Below are positions 8,173-15,939 of a DNA stretch of 33,720 nucleotides, piece by piece; within the stretch, counting starts at the first letter, position 1; the number at the start of each line of letters is the position of its first letter. Source of the DNA: Siculibacillus sp. GTDB taxonomy: Bacteria; Pseudomonadota; Alphaproteobacteria; Rhizobiales; Ancalomicrobiaceae. Under the pieces are notes generated by a model, which saw only the letters and a program-made list of their open reading frames with translations, had not been told where the DNA came from and did no database searches. A program made the translations under genes and the position numbers. The stretch lies in assembly GCA_030247555.1 (NCBI GenBank), contig JAOTSD010000044.1:1-33720 (forward strand), read 5' to 3'.

Positions 8173-8598
8173 ATGAAGAGATTTGGAACGGCCGTCTGGC
8201 GCGCTGGCCTCGAACGTGGATCGGGTACGATCTCCACCGAGAGTGGGGCACTCGCCGCCCACCCGTACGGTTTCGCCAGCCGCTCCGAGGGCGAGCCCGG
8301 CACCAACCCGGAAGAGTTGATCGGTGCCGCTCATGCCGGCTGCTTCACCATGGCGCTTTCTGTGATCCGCGCCGACACGGGATTTCCCACCGACCGGCTC
8401 GAGACGCGCGCCGACGTCATCCTCGAGAAGATCGGCGACGGTTTCGCCATCACCGCCGTCCATCTCGCTCTGCGCGGCCGGGTTCTTGGTGTCGCTGCCG
8501 ACGCCTTCCTCGACCTCGCGACCAAGGCACGAATCGACCGCCCGGTCTCCAAGGTCTTGAAGACGGTCGTGACGCTGGACGCCTCGCTGATCGCTTGA
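8173..8598 (+). CDS. osmC: OsmC family protein lacking the second catalytic cysteine
   Basis: This 141-aa protein aligns along its whole length with Escherichia coli OsmC: TISTESGALAAHPYGF, GTNPEELIGAAHAGCFTMALS and SKVLKTVVTLDASL. OsmC is a thiol peroxidase acting on organic hydroperoxides, using a peroxidatic cysteine and a second, resolving cysteine. The first is present (Cys57 in HAGCF). Where OsmC has GCPVS, this protein reads DRPVS, so Arg123 replaces the second cysteine; the codon is CGC, one transition from TGC. Activity may therefore be altered or depend on another thiol. It follows CHRD in the same orientation. Confidence 0.9.
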   Translation: MKRFGTAVWRAGLERGSGTISTESGALAAHPYGFASRSEGEPGTNPEELIGAAHAGCFTMALSVIRADTGFPTDRLETRADVILEKIGDGFAITAVHLALRGRVLGVAADAFLDLATKARIDRPVSKVLKTVVTLDASLIA

Positions 8599-8734
8599 AC
8601 CAAGGTGGGCCGTCGCCGGCGGGCACGACGGTCGCCGACATCCCGACCGCCCGCCCGTCTCCCCCGATGCCGATCCCCGAGCCCGGGTGGAGCACCGAAC
8701 GAACGCTCCGATCGGGGTGTCGAAGGAGAAGACC

Positions 8735-8878
8735 ATGACCCTCGGTATCGCCCAAGTCCAACCCGTCGTCGCCCTGATCGCCGGCGTTCTCATCCTCGTG
8801 ATGCCTCGGCTGTTGAACTACATCGTCGCCGTCTACCTGATCGTCTCCGGACTGCTCGGCCTCGGTCTGATCCGCTGA
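8735..8878 (+). CDS. DUF3096 small membrane protein
   Basis: This 47-aa protein reads MTLGIAQVQPVVALIAGVLILVMPRLLNYIVAVYLIVSGLLGLGLIR. It has two hydrophobic helices around a short MPRLLNY turn, the DUF3096 pattern. The ATG at 8735 has GAAGGAG about 6 nt upstream, which decides it over an in-frame GTG 48 bp earlier. The function is unknown; the family is common beside stress genes in alphaproteobacteria. Confidence 0.85.
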   Translation: MTLGIAQVQPVVALIAGVLILVMPRLLNYIVAVYLIVSGLLGLGLIR

Positions 8879-8992
8879 ACGGTTCCGCGCCGTGAACGAA
8901 GAGACCGGTGGGGCCGGCAGGCGCAATCGCTCCGCAAGACCGAGTGTGGTGATCCTCACCGATCGACGGGCGCGGTGCGGCATCGTGCTCGG

Positions 8993-9008
8993 GTAGATTC
9001 CGAGGTTG
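8993..9008 (+). repeat. Third copy of the GTAGATTCCGAGG repeat
   Basis: GTAGATTCCGAGGTTG differs by one base from the copy at 4473-4488 and is preceded by the same TCGRG context. It lies in a non-coding stretch between DUF3096 and the efflux-protein remnant. Confidence 0.65.
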
Positions 9009-9111
9009 CCTCGCCGGCGCTCCGGTCACCTCGTCTGATCGGATTCCTGCGACCGCCGCCTCGCCGCGGCCACCGGGCGAACGGGCGCCCCGGGCAGAGA
9101 CCGGGGCGGTC

Positions 9112-9498
9112 GTGCACGCTCCCCGCTGGTCGCGGAGCGGTCGCATCCGCCCTCGTCGCTCTCGGGCTGCTCGGGCTCTTCGCCGGTCTGTCGGGCTGTG
9201 CCGTCGGACCCGAGTGGACCGGCACCGGCGTCGCGCTGCCGCGGAACTATCTCGGCGGTTCCACTCCGACCCGCCCGCGCAGCGACCTCACTCGCTGGTG
9301 GGCGGGCTTCCTCGACCCGCAACTCGACCGACTGATCGCCGACGCCGTCGCCGGCAATCTCGACGTCGCCGCGACCAAGGCCCGCATCCGGGAAGCGCGC
9401 GCTGCGCCACGAGGAGGTCGGTGGCCTGTTCCCCTCCCTCGAAGACTCTTCCACCGCCATGCGCTCCAAGACCGGCCGAGGGTCGAGCCGGCCGGGAA
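9112..9498 (+). pseudogene. Remnant of RND efflux outer-membrane lipoprotein (NodT/OprM-type)
   Basis: A recognisable N-terminus survives: a hydrophobic signal with a GLSGCAVGPEW lipobox, then LPRNYLGG, LTRWWAGFLDPQLDRLIADAVAGNLDVAATKARIREARA. This is the start of NodT-family outer-membrane channels of tripartite efflux pumps. No ATG or GTG is in frame just upstream, so the start is damaged or shifted. Near 9400 the conserved frame moves by one base, continuing as LRHEEVGGLFPSLEDSSTAMRSKTGRG, and the similarity then ends. About 110 of roughly 470 residues remain. The 3' side is abruptly replaced by the leftward receiver gene. Confidence 0.75.
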
Positions 9499-9936
9499 TC
9501 AACCCTCCGGCTTTCCTCCGATGACCACCGGCTTCAGGATCTGGAAGCCTCTAGGAAAGGGCAGCGATGCCATGCCGGAGGCGACCATCTGGGTGACGAT
9601 CTCCAGACTGCGGCGCAGATCGGCGAATCTGTAGGGTTTGGACAGACAGGCGTCGCCGAGGGCGCCGTTCTGCAGCAGTTGGCGCATGTTGCCGGTGGCA
9701 TAGAGCACACCGATCCGCCCCAGCGACGTCAAACGGCCGGGAATCTCGGTGCCGAGACCGCCGTCGGCGAGGCGGACGTCGAGGACGAGGAGGTCGGGAT
9801 GTCGCCGCAAGGCGGCCACCACCGCGTCGTCGACCGAGCGGGCGATGCCGCAGACCTCGTATCCACATCCGACCAGGAAGTCTTCCGTCATCTCGGCGAT
9901 GATCGGGTCGTCTTCGACGATCAGAACCTTCAGCAT
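9499..9936 (-). CDS. Stand-alone response regulator receiver protein
   Basis: This 145-aa protein starts MLKVLIVEDDPIIAEMTEDFL. The acidic pair is at Glu8-Asp9-Asp10, the phospho-acceptor is Asp53 (LLVLDVRLADGG), the conserved Thr is at 81 (YATGN) and Lys at 100 (LSKPYR). There is no output domain; the C-terminal 35 residues are unassigned. The ATG at 9936 is preferred to an earlier in-frame start because MLKVLIVEDD begins the fold. Such proteins relay phosphate or act by protein contact. No cognate kinase is next to it, though the giant sensor is 6 kb away. Confidence 0.88.
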   Translation of the reverse strand: MLKVLIVEDDPIIAEMTEDFLVGCGYEVCGIARSVDDAVVAALRRHPDLLVLDVRLADGGLGTEIPGRLTSLGRIGVLYATGNMRQLLQNGALGDACLSKPYRFADLRRSLEIVTQMVASGMASLPFPRGFQILKPVVIGGKPEG

Positions 9937-10081
9937 CGTCGCACCTTTTCCGTCGCGACCGGTGGGCCGTCCGACCATGACGACGCCAGCCTACGCATGC
10001 ATCGCACCACCGCGAGCACCGGAATATACTCATACGGGCACTCACCGGCGTGATCGACGACGCCCCGGGCAACACTCCGGT

Positions 10082-10945
10082 TCATCCGGTGACGGAGACG
10101 CCGACGCTCATGCCGAGCAGGTCGTCCGGCACTCCATGGAAGCTGCCCGCCACCGGGACCGCCTGCCGGATGTCGCGGACGACCGCGACAGGTATCAGGT
10201 TGGCGCCGCCGATGCTGCGATTGGTGGGATCGAAGGTGATCCAGCCGGCACCGGGCACGTAGACCTCGGCCCAGGCATGGGTCGAGCCGCCGCCGAACGA
10301 GCCGACCGCGCTGCGGCTCGGGTCGTGGAGGTAGCCGGAGACGATCCGTGCCCCGAAGCCCAGCGTGCGGACGGCCTCGGCGAAGAGCACGGCGAAATCG
10401 CGGCATGATCCCCATCCACGGTCGAGCGTCTCGATCGGCGTCTGCGTCCCCTCGACGTCGCGCGACTGATAGGAGATCCAGGCGGAGACGCCGGCGCCGA
10501 TGTCCTTCAACAGCGCCAGCGTGTCGGTCGACGCGCCGCGCACGAAGGCCTGGACCCAAGTCCGCAACCGCTCCCCCGGATCGGCATGCTGCGGCATCGA
10601 CAGCGACCCCAGATCGACCCACTCTCCGTCGTCATAACGGAACGGAAATCGCACCGCCGAAGCGGCGATGGGAAAGACCGGCCAAGCGGCGACGTCGAGG
10701 CCGACCCGCGCCAGGCTGTCGATCACCAGAATGTTCGACGGCTCGGCGAAGGTCGCGGTGGCGACGGCATTGCCGAAGACGTCGTGGGCCCAGGTCAGCG
10801 AGGCGGGCGGCGTCGTCTCCAGATTCCAGGACGTCAACCGCAGTTCCCGACTCTCGCGCGGCCGCAACAGCAGCCGGTGCGGCCAGAGTTCGACCGGACG
10901 CCGATAGCGGTAGGTGGTGACGTGACGAATCTCGAGGTCGATCAT
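10082..10945 (-). CDS. Transglutaminase-like cysteine peptidase family protein
   Basis: This 287-aa protein has the bacterial transglutaminase N-terminal beta region (1-80, MIDLEIRHVTTYRYRRPVELWPHRLLLRPR). The transglutaminase core contains a complete triad: Cys181 in WGSCRDFA, His223 in STHAWAEVY and Asp239 in FDPTN. Family members act as proteases or transamidases; the substrate is unknown. There is no signal peptide. It is transcribed leftward, 145 bp upstream of the receiver gene, so co-transcription is possible. Confidence 0.88.
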   Translation of the reverse strand: MIDLEIRHVTTYRYRRPVELWPHRLLLRPRESRELRLTSWNLETTPPASLTWAHDVFGNAVATATFAEPSNILVIDSLARVGLDVAAWPVFPIAASAVRFPFRYDDGEWVDLGSLSMPQHADPGERLRTWVQAFVRGASTDTLALLKDIGAGVSAWISYQSRDVEGTQTPIETLDRGWGSCRDFAVLFAEAVRTLGFGARIVSGYLHDPSRSAVGSFGGGSTHAWAEVYVPGAGWITFDPTNRSIGGANLIPVAVVRDIRQAVPVAGSFHGVPDDLLGMSVGVSVTG

Positions 10946-10983
10946 GGAGGTTCACCGATGGTCCCCGTCGGGGAGGTGCCATC

Positions 10984-11619
10984 GACCGTGCCGTAACGGG
11001 AGCGTCGTGGCAACGACTCGTCGCTCGCGCCGGAGAACTCGCCGAGACTTGGTCGGCCCGCGCTCCGGCCGAGAAGGTCGCGATCCTGAATCGGCTGGTG
11101 GTGGCGATCGTGGTGACGACGGACAGCGTCGACATCAGCATCGGTGTCGATGCCGCTCTCGCCTCGGCCCTCCGCGCCGACACGGTTCATGCCGCCATGC
11201 CCGACCGCAGGTCCGCCCGCCGAGTGCTCGACGAAGCGGAGGGCGAGACCGTCACGCTCGCCGTCCCGGCGATGCTGAAGCGGGTCGGGATGGAGATGCG
11301 GCATCTGGTCGAATCACCTCGGGATCGCGAAGCTCGCAAGCCGGATCGAAGCCTGCTGCGACTGCTCGCTCGCGCCGACCGCTTCCGCGACCTGATCCTA
11401 CGCGGTGACGGCAGATCGATCGCCGAACTCGCCGAAGAGAACGGGGTGACGCGACCCTACTTCTCCCGCATCGTCCGGCTCGGCTTCCTCGCCCCGGACA
11501 TCGCCACGGCGATCCTCGAGGGCCGCCAGCCGATCGACCTCTCGGCCAAGCGGATGTCGGTCACGGCCGATCTGGCGAAGGACTGGTCCGTGCAGCGACG
11601 CGAACTCGGGTTCGGATGA
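10984..11619 (+). pseudogene. C-terminal remnant of a large serine recombinase
   Basis: The frame is open from 10921 without a usual start codon until a GTG at 11098. The recognisable part begins near 10990 (LVARAGELAETWSARAPAEKVAILNRLV), includes a VTTDSVDISIG strand, and ends with the typical C-terminal helix-turn-helix of alphaproteobacterial large serine recombinases: SIAELAEENGVTRPYFSRIVRLGFLAPDIATAILEGRQP, closing RRELGF. The N-terminal catalytic domain with its serine is absent. It lies outside the tRNA island, 320 bp from its left border, and probably records an earlier insertion. A short C-terminal product from 11098 cannot be excluded. Confidence 0.75.
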
Positions 11620-11654
11620 TCCGCACACTGACGCCAATCGATCATCGAAACACG

Positions 11655-11678
11655 AACCCCGCCGACTCGGGCGGGGTT
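11655..11678 (+). terminator. Rho-independent terminator after the recombinase remnant
   Basis: A perfect 9-bp stem (AACCCCGCC / GGCGGGGTT) with a 6-nt loop is followed by TCTCGTT. It lies 36 bp after the stop at 11619 and marks the end of the backbone transcript before the island. Confidence 0.75.
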
Positions 11679-11939
11679 TCTCGTTCCGCCGTTTCGCCCC
11701 CGAGGATCGGCATCGGACTTCGGTGCGCGTGCCGAAAGCATCCACAGGAACTGCCATTTTGCACAGGGTACCACCGAACCGGCCTCGAGAGATGTTCGGG
11801 CACGTCGGACGCCGAATCCGGTACCGAATGGGTCTCGTGGTCACGGGCCGAGATGGTGGGTGGGCCAAGCCTTTGACAGTCCTACGCTATTCGCTCGGAC
11901 TGCCACAAATCGAAATTTATCAATTAAAACAAGATATTA

Positions 11940-11956
11940 TGGCGGAGAGAAAGGGA
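11940..11956 (+). repeat. Left attachment core (duplicate of tRNA-Ser 3' end)
   Basis: The 17 bp TGGCGGAGAGAAAGGGA are identical to the encoded CCA end, discriminator and acceptor/T-stem of tRNA-Ser at 29643-29659. The following bases read AGCGAACC against TTCGAACC in the tRNA, so the T-loop is not preserved. Confidence 0.85.
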
Positions 11957-12016
11957 AGCGAACCAACGCTACATATCATATTGTTTATAAACGAATATTT
12001 ACATTTTTGCCACCCG

Positions 12017-12039
12017 CTGTGTAGCGGCATTGTGTAGCA
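12017..12039 (+). repeat. Left integrase arm-like repeat pair
   Basis: CTGTGTAGCG and TTGTGTAGCA are spaced by 3 nt, giving a 13-bp period, 60 bp inside the left core. The same pair in the same orientation and spacing occurs at 29556-29578, 64 bp inside the right core. This is the layout expected of integrase arm-binding sites. Confidence 0.65.
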
Positions 12040-12171
12040 TTTGTTGCGTGTGGGGGGGGGCTCGTCTGACCCCGGATGTGGACATCTTGTCTCAAGGCGG
12101 AAACGGCGAAAAGTCGTTGTTCACGCTGGCGCGAATGTGACCTTCTGCTATCTTGAATTGAGAGGTTGTAA

Positions 12172-12384
12172 ATGAGCACTCCGAACCAGCGTGAAGGGTT
12201 GGCTCCAGAGCCACCAGGACAAGTCAAGTCGGTTTCTGCCGTGATCCTCGGCCAGTTTTTCGACGTGCTTGAAAAAGAAGAGGGCTTTGCTGAGGTCGCG
12301 TCCAGGCTCCGCAAACTCGTCCTCGAAGACGGTATATTTGCCGAACCGTCGATCCGGGGCGCTCTCTTTCCGGACACGCCATGA
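12172..12384 (+). CDS. Small protein translationally coupled to the SMC-like ATPase
   Basis: This 70-aa protein starts MSTPNQREGLAPEPPGQVKSV and continues into a helical region with FFDVLEKEEGFAEVASRLRKLV. A GAGAGG ribosome site lies about 8 nt before the ATG. Its stop overlaps the start of the next gene (ATGA at 12381-12384), which implies translational coupling and a joint function. I do not recognise the family. The size and position resemble small middle components of ABC-ATPase-based defence systems, but this is inference. Confidence 0.7.
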   Translation: MSTPNQREGLAPEPPGQVKSVSAVILGQFFDVLEKEEGFAEVASRLRKLVLEDGIFAEPSIRGALFPDTP

Positions 12385-14834
12385 TTAGGATCGAAAAAAT
12401 CCATATCTGCGAGTTTCGCGGCATCCGCGACCTAACTCTCGATCTGAAGGGCCAGAATTTCGCAGCCTGTGGTCCTAACGGAACCGGAAAGAGCGGTATC
12501 GTCGACGCCATCGAGTTTGTGCTGACCGGCAACGTCTCTCGTTTGGCCGGCACCGGCACGGGCGGCTTGTCGGTAAAGGCGCACGGGCCGCATATTGACA
12601 GTCGCAACAAGCCCGAGGCGGCGTTCGTTACGCTGAGCGTAGCAATCCCCTCCCTGGGCGGTAAGAAGGCGCAGATCCACCGCACCGTGAAAGCTGCGAG
12701 CACACCGAAGATCACGCCGGCCGACAAGGACATCTTGGCAGCCTTCGACAGCGTCAACTTGCACCCCGAATTTGTGCTCTCGCGTCGTGAGCTAATCCGA
12801 TACGTTCTATCTGAGCCGGGCCAGCGTTCGAAGGAGGTTCAATCGCTCCTCCGCCTCGACGACATCGAGAAACTGCGCAGTGTGCTTCAGAAGATCGCGA
12901 ACGCCTGCTCCAAGGAGGTGCCGACGCTGGAGCGTGTCGAGGCCGACGCCATCACGAACCTCAACACCGCGCTGGATGCGCCGCAATTGAGCAAGAAGGC
13001 CGTCCTCGATGCGGTCAATCCGCGCCGAGTGTTGCTCGGCCTTCCACCGCTCGAAGAGCTCGACGCCAACACCTCCGTGAAGGATGGCCTGACAACAGTA
13101 GTTGCGGCGACGATTGGGCGCGTGCCGAAGGTGCAGGCCGGTGCGGACCTCGCCGTGCTGAGGGACGCGCTCGCCGCCCTCCAGGCCGCCCCCTTCAAAG
13201 ACGTGTGCGCAAAGGCCGACGCCAGCGCCGCCGAGCTCGGCAAGGATGCCGCCAGCGTCGATGGCCTGTCTCGCGAGGCGTTGCTGAAGTCGGCGCTAGA
13301 GCTCTATGATGGCATTGCCTGTCCGGTATGCGACACGCCCTTCGACCCGGAGGCATTTCAGGCTCATCTCGTCGCGAAGCTCGATTATCTCGAAGCGGTC
13401 AGTAGGCGCCGTGATGCGCTTGAGGCCGAAGTCAGGCCAATCCTCGACGCTCTGCACACTGCTGGCACCGCTCTTGCGACTATGATCGGCCACGCCAGCC
13501 AGTTCTCGCCGAAAGTCGACATCGCGGCTCTGTCCGATTTCAAATCTGTGTTGCTCGGCCGTTATCGACAGATCGAGAAACTCTTGCCGCTCGACGACAC
13601 GCGGACCGTCTTAATGGCCGCACACGTCGTTACAGATCTTACGGTGCCACTTGATATGCTCCACTCTAGGATCGCCGCGATCCCGGAACCCACGAAGCAA
13701 GACGCCGCCCGTGACTTCCTTGTGCTCGCCCAGGAACGGCTAGAGCAGTATCGAAATGCACGGCTCAGGGTCACCGCCGGCAAATTACGCGCCGAACGGG
13801 CGACCAAGGCGTTTGAAGTTTACGGAACGGTCACAACGGGGGCTCTCGAAAAAATCTACAAGGACGTCGAGACGGCCTTCTCAAGCTATTATCGCAAGAT
13901 CAATGAGGACGACGAAAAGAACTTCACAGCCCGGTTGATGCCTTCGATTGGCAAGCTGGGTTTTGATGTTGACTTCTATGGACGTGGCCATTTTCCACCG
14001 GGGGCCTATCACAGCGAGGGCCATCAGGACGGGATGGGGCTCTGCCTCTACCTCGCTCTGATGAATCATCTGCTGGGAACGAGTTTCACCTTCGCAGTTC
14101 TCGACGATGTGTTGATGTCAGTCGATGCGGGGCACCGCCGGCAAGTGTGCACGCTCCTCAAGGAGGCATTCCCCGATACACAGTTCATTTTTACGACGCA
14201 TGACGAGATCTGGCTGCGGCACATGAAGTCCGAAGGCTTGATCAAAGGCCGGAATTTTGCCCATTTCCGCACCTGGACAGTCGACTTTGGCCCGACAGAG
14301 TGGGACGATCGGGATGTTTGGGCCGAACTCGAAGCGCTTCTCGCAAAGAACGACATTCGTGCAGCGGCGGCTCTATTGCGCCATCATCTTGAGCATTTTG
14401 CAAAAGAGGCTTGTGACCGACTTCGGGCGAACGTCGAATTCCGAGGAGATGCACAATTTGTCCTTAGTGATCTTCTTCCAAACGCGACGGGTACGCTCGG
14501 AGAACTTCTGAAGAAGGCCAAAATGGCCGCGAATTCCTGGAACCAGAAGGACGTCATCACGCAGATAGATGCACTTGAAGCCATATTCACTGAGGCCAAG
14601 AGCAAGACAAATTTTGACAGCTGGCAAGTCAACGCCGCAGTCCACTTCAACGATTGGGCAGACCTGAAGAAGGAAGATTTTTCGCCGGTCGTCACAGCGT
14701 TCCGCGCCTTTACCGGCGGGTTCAGTTGTTCAACCTGTGAGGAGATGTATTTTGTGGTACCGAACCGGGGAAAAAAAGAGGCCCTACGCTGCGGCTGCGG
14801 CACACTGAACCTCAACCTCTTACAAAGGAGCTAG
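12381..14834 (+). CDS. SMC/Rad50-like AAA ATPase with zinc hook and C-terminal zinc ribbon
   Basis: The 817-aa protein begins MIRIEKIHICEFRGIRDLTL, typical of RecF/SMC-type N-terminal heads. Walker A is GPNGTGKS (31-38). A CPVC motif near residue 314 sits between helical arms, as in a Rad50 zinc hook. The signature-like SEGHQDGMGLCLYLAL is near 545-560 and Walker B with D-loop is FAVLDDVLMSVDAGH (571-584), followed by an H-loop TTHDE. About 180 residues follow the head, ending in a zinc-ribbon-like CSTC...CGCG (about 782-808). The arms are short for a true SMC. Proteins of this type act in DNA repair or phage defence; the island context favours defence. The effector, if any, is not identified. 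Confidence 0.8.
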   Translation: MIRIEKIHICEFRGIRDLTLDLKGQNFAACGPNGTGKSGIVDAIEFVLTGNVSRLAGTGTGGLSVKAHGPHIDSRNKPEAAFVTLSVAIPSLGGKKAQIHRTVKAASTPKITPADKDILAAFDSVNLHPEFVLSRRELIRYVLSEPGQRSKEVQSLLRLDDIEKLRSVLQKIANACSKEVPTLERVEADAITNLNTALDAPQLSKKAVLDAVNPRRVLLGLPPLEELDANTSVKDGLTTVVAATIGRVPKVQAGADLAVLRDALAALQAAPFKDVCAKADASAAELGKDAASVDGLSREALLKSALELYDGIACPVCDTPFDPEAFQAHLVAKLDYLEAVSRRRDALEAEVRPILDALHTAGTALATMIGHASQFSPKVDIAALSDFKSVLLGRYRQIEKLLPLDDTRTVLMAAHVVTDLTVPLDMLHSRIAAIPEPTKQDAARDFLVLAQERLEQYRNARLRVTAGKLRAERATKAFEVYGTVTTGALEKIYKDVETAFSSYYRKINEDDEKNFTARLMPSIGKLGFDVDFYGRGHFPPGAYHSEGHQDGMGLCLYLALMNHLLGTSFTFAVLDDVLMSVDAGHRRQVCTLLKEAFPDTQFIFTTHDEIWLRHMKSEGLIKGRNFAHFRTWTVDFGPTEWDDRDVWAELEALLAKNDIRAAAALLRHHLEHFAKEACDRLRANVEFRGDAQFVLSDLLPNATGTLGELLKKAKMAANSWNQKDVITQIDALEAIFTEAKSKTNFDSWQVNAAVHFNDWADLKKEDFSPVVTAFRAFTGGFSCSTCEEMYFVVPNRGKKEALRCGCGTLNLNLLQRS

Positions 14835-14962
14835 TAGCACCCACTCCAAGGGGCCGTGACGCGTGCTACGATTAGCATCTTGGGGAACGTCTGCCGGCGG
14901 CTGTTTCCGGAGCGTGACTGCTGTTCTTTGGGAGGCTGCATCCGGCGCAATGGCTTAACCCA

Positions 14963-14978
14963 TTGCAACCGGGTGCAC
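14963..14978 (+). repeat. Module-boundary site A
   Basis: TTGCAACCGGGTGCAC is one of eight copies of a near-palindromic 16-bp site. It lies between the convergent ends of the SMC-like ATPase gene and the DUF3037 gene, a position unsuited to a promoter operator. Confidence 0.7.
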
Positions 14979-15081
14979 TAAATCGGCTCATCCGGCGCGA
15001 CAGTCAGCGGGATCACTGGAAGAGGCCGTGGCGTACAGCCACCCGCCTCCACGACCTCCGTAGAACTCGCGTCGAACAACT

Positions 15082-15939
15082 TCAGCTTCGAACGCCTTCG
15101 ACATGCTCGCGGTATTCGTCTTCGATCGACGACACGAGGCTCTCCACCTCGTCTTCCTCGTAGATCGACGGCCCGCCGGGGGCGCATGCGAGGATCGCCT
15201 TGGCGCTCTCATAGGCCGGCATGAGGGCCTGCTTCCGTGGCTTGCCGAGGATGAAGTACACCTTGAAGTCATCCGAAGGGCCGTCGGCGACGGCGGCGAG
15301 ATGGCCGAGCCAACGCCGCGCCTTGTCCTTGATGCCGTCGGCGTCGGCGAGATCCAGTGACACAGGCTCATAGGCGTGCCACACGCCGTTCTTCCAGGTG
15401 CGATCGAAGGAGATGACGTCGGTCTTGCCGATGATCTCTTTCTTTTCGAGCGGAACCGCGATGTTGCGCTCCTGGAGTAGATCGCGGACCGGACGCCACA
15501 CTTCGTCGTCCGTGCGCCTGCGCGCGGTGTGCTCGTCGTAGCGCGTCACGAACCGCTCGAAGAGACGCTCGAACGTCTTATCGGCGTTGTCCGTCAGTCC
15601 AGTGCCGATCGGCGACCATTGCAGGGAGCTGTAGTCCGACGGCAACGCGCGACGGGCATAGGTCGCCGCATCACCATCACAAGGCAGCATCCCGGACGTC
15701 GCGATGTCCTTGGCCACCGTCTTGATGCCGCGCTCGACCGAAGCCATCGCGTCTACGAAGGCCTGCCGATCGAGGTCGGGAAAGACGTCCTTGATACGGC
15801 CGATCGTGTGTCGGGTCCGGACACGCAGATTTCCCTCGGACGGAACGTGGAGAACGATGCCGACGTTGACGAATTCGGAGGTCGTCACGTCATGGACATA
15901 GCGCAGGACCGTATAGGAATAGGAGCGTTTTTCGGTCAT
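15082..15939 (-). CDS. DUF3037 family protein, partner of HipA-like kinase
   Basis: This 285-aa protein opens MTEKRSYSYTVLRYVHDVTTSEFVNVGIVLH, the hallmark of DUF3037. It then has a long charged helical region and LQWSPIGTGLTD. The start at 15939 overlaps the stop of the kinase gene (ATGA), which decides the start and indicates coupled translation. DUF3037 proteins are commonly encoded next to HipA-like kinases, but their function is unknown. Here it is the last gene of a leftward operon that begins with hsdR, and it is followed 104 bp later by boundary site A. Confidence 0.85.
   Translation of the reverse strand: MTEKRSYSYTVLRYVHDVTTSEFVNVGIVLHVPSEGNLRVRTRHTIGRIKDVFPDLDRQAFVDAMASVERGIKTVAKDIATSGMLPCDGDAATYARRALPSDYSSLQWSPIGTGLTDNADKTFERLFERFVTRYDEHTARRRTDDEVWRPVRDLLQERNIAVPLEKKEIIGKTDVISFDRTWKNGVWHAYEPVSLDLADADGIKDKARRWLGHLAAVADGPSDDFKVYFILGKPRKQALMPAYESAKAILACAPGGPSIYEEDEVESLVSSIEDEYREHVEGVRS

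Larger units (their letters stand above)
11679..12171. other. Left island junction, AT-rich attachment region
   Basis: There is no gene in this stretch. From about 11,885 base composition drops sharply to AT-rich (long A/T runs around 11,910-12,005), unlike the backbone. It holds the left core repeat (11940-11956), the arm-like repeats (12017-12039) and a run of nine G (12052-12060). The ribosome site GAGAGG for the first island gene is at about 12158. Confidence 0.7.

Noticed and set aside
11758-11775. Possible ninth, degenerate boundary site left of the island
   Set aside because: Only about 12 of 18 positions match, with the centre disrupted, and it lies outside the island border.
14833-14871. 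GTAGCAC...GTGCTAC inverted repeat after the SMC-like gene as a terminator
   Set aside because: The stem is 7 bp with a loop of over 20 nt and no T-tract, too weak to call.
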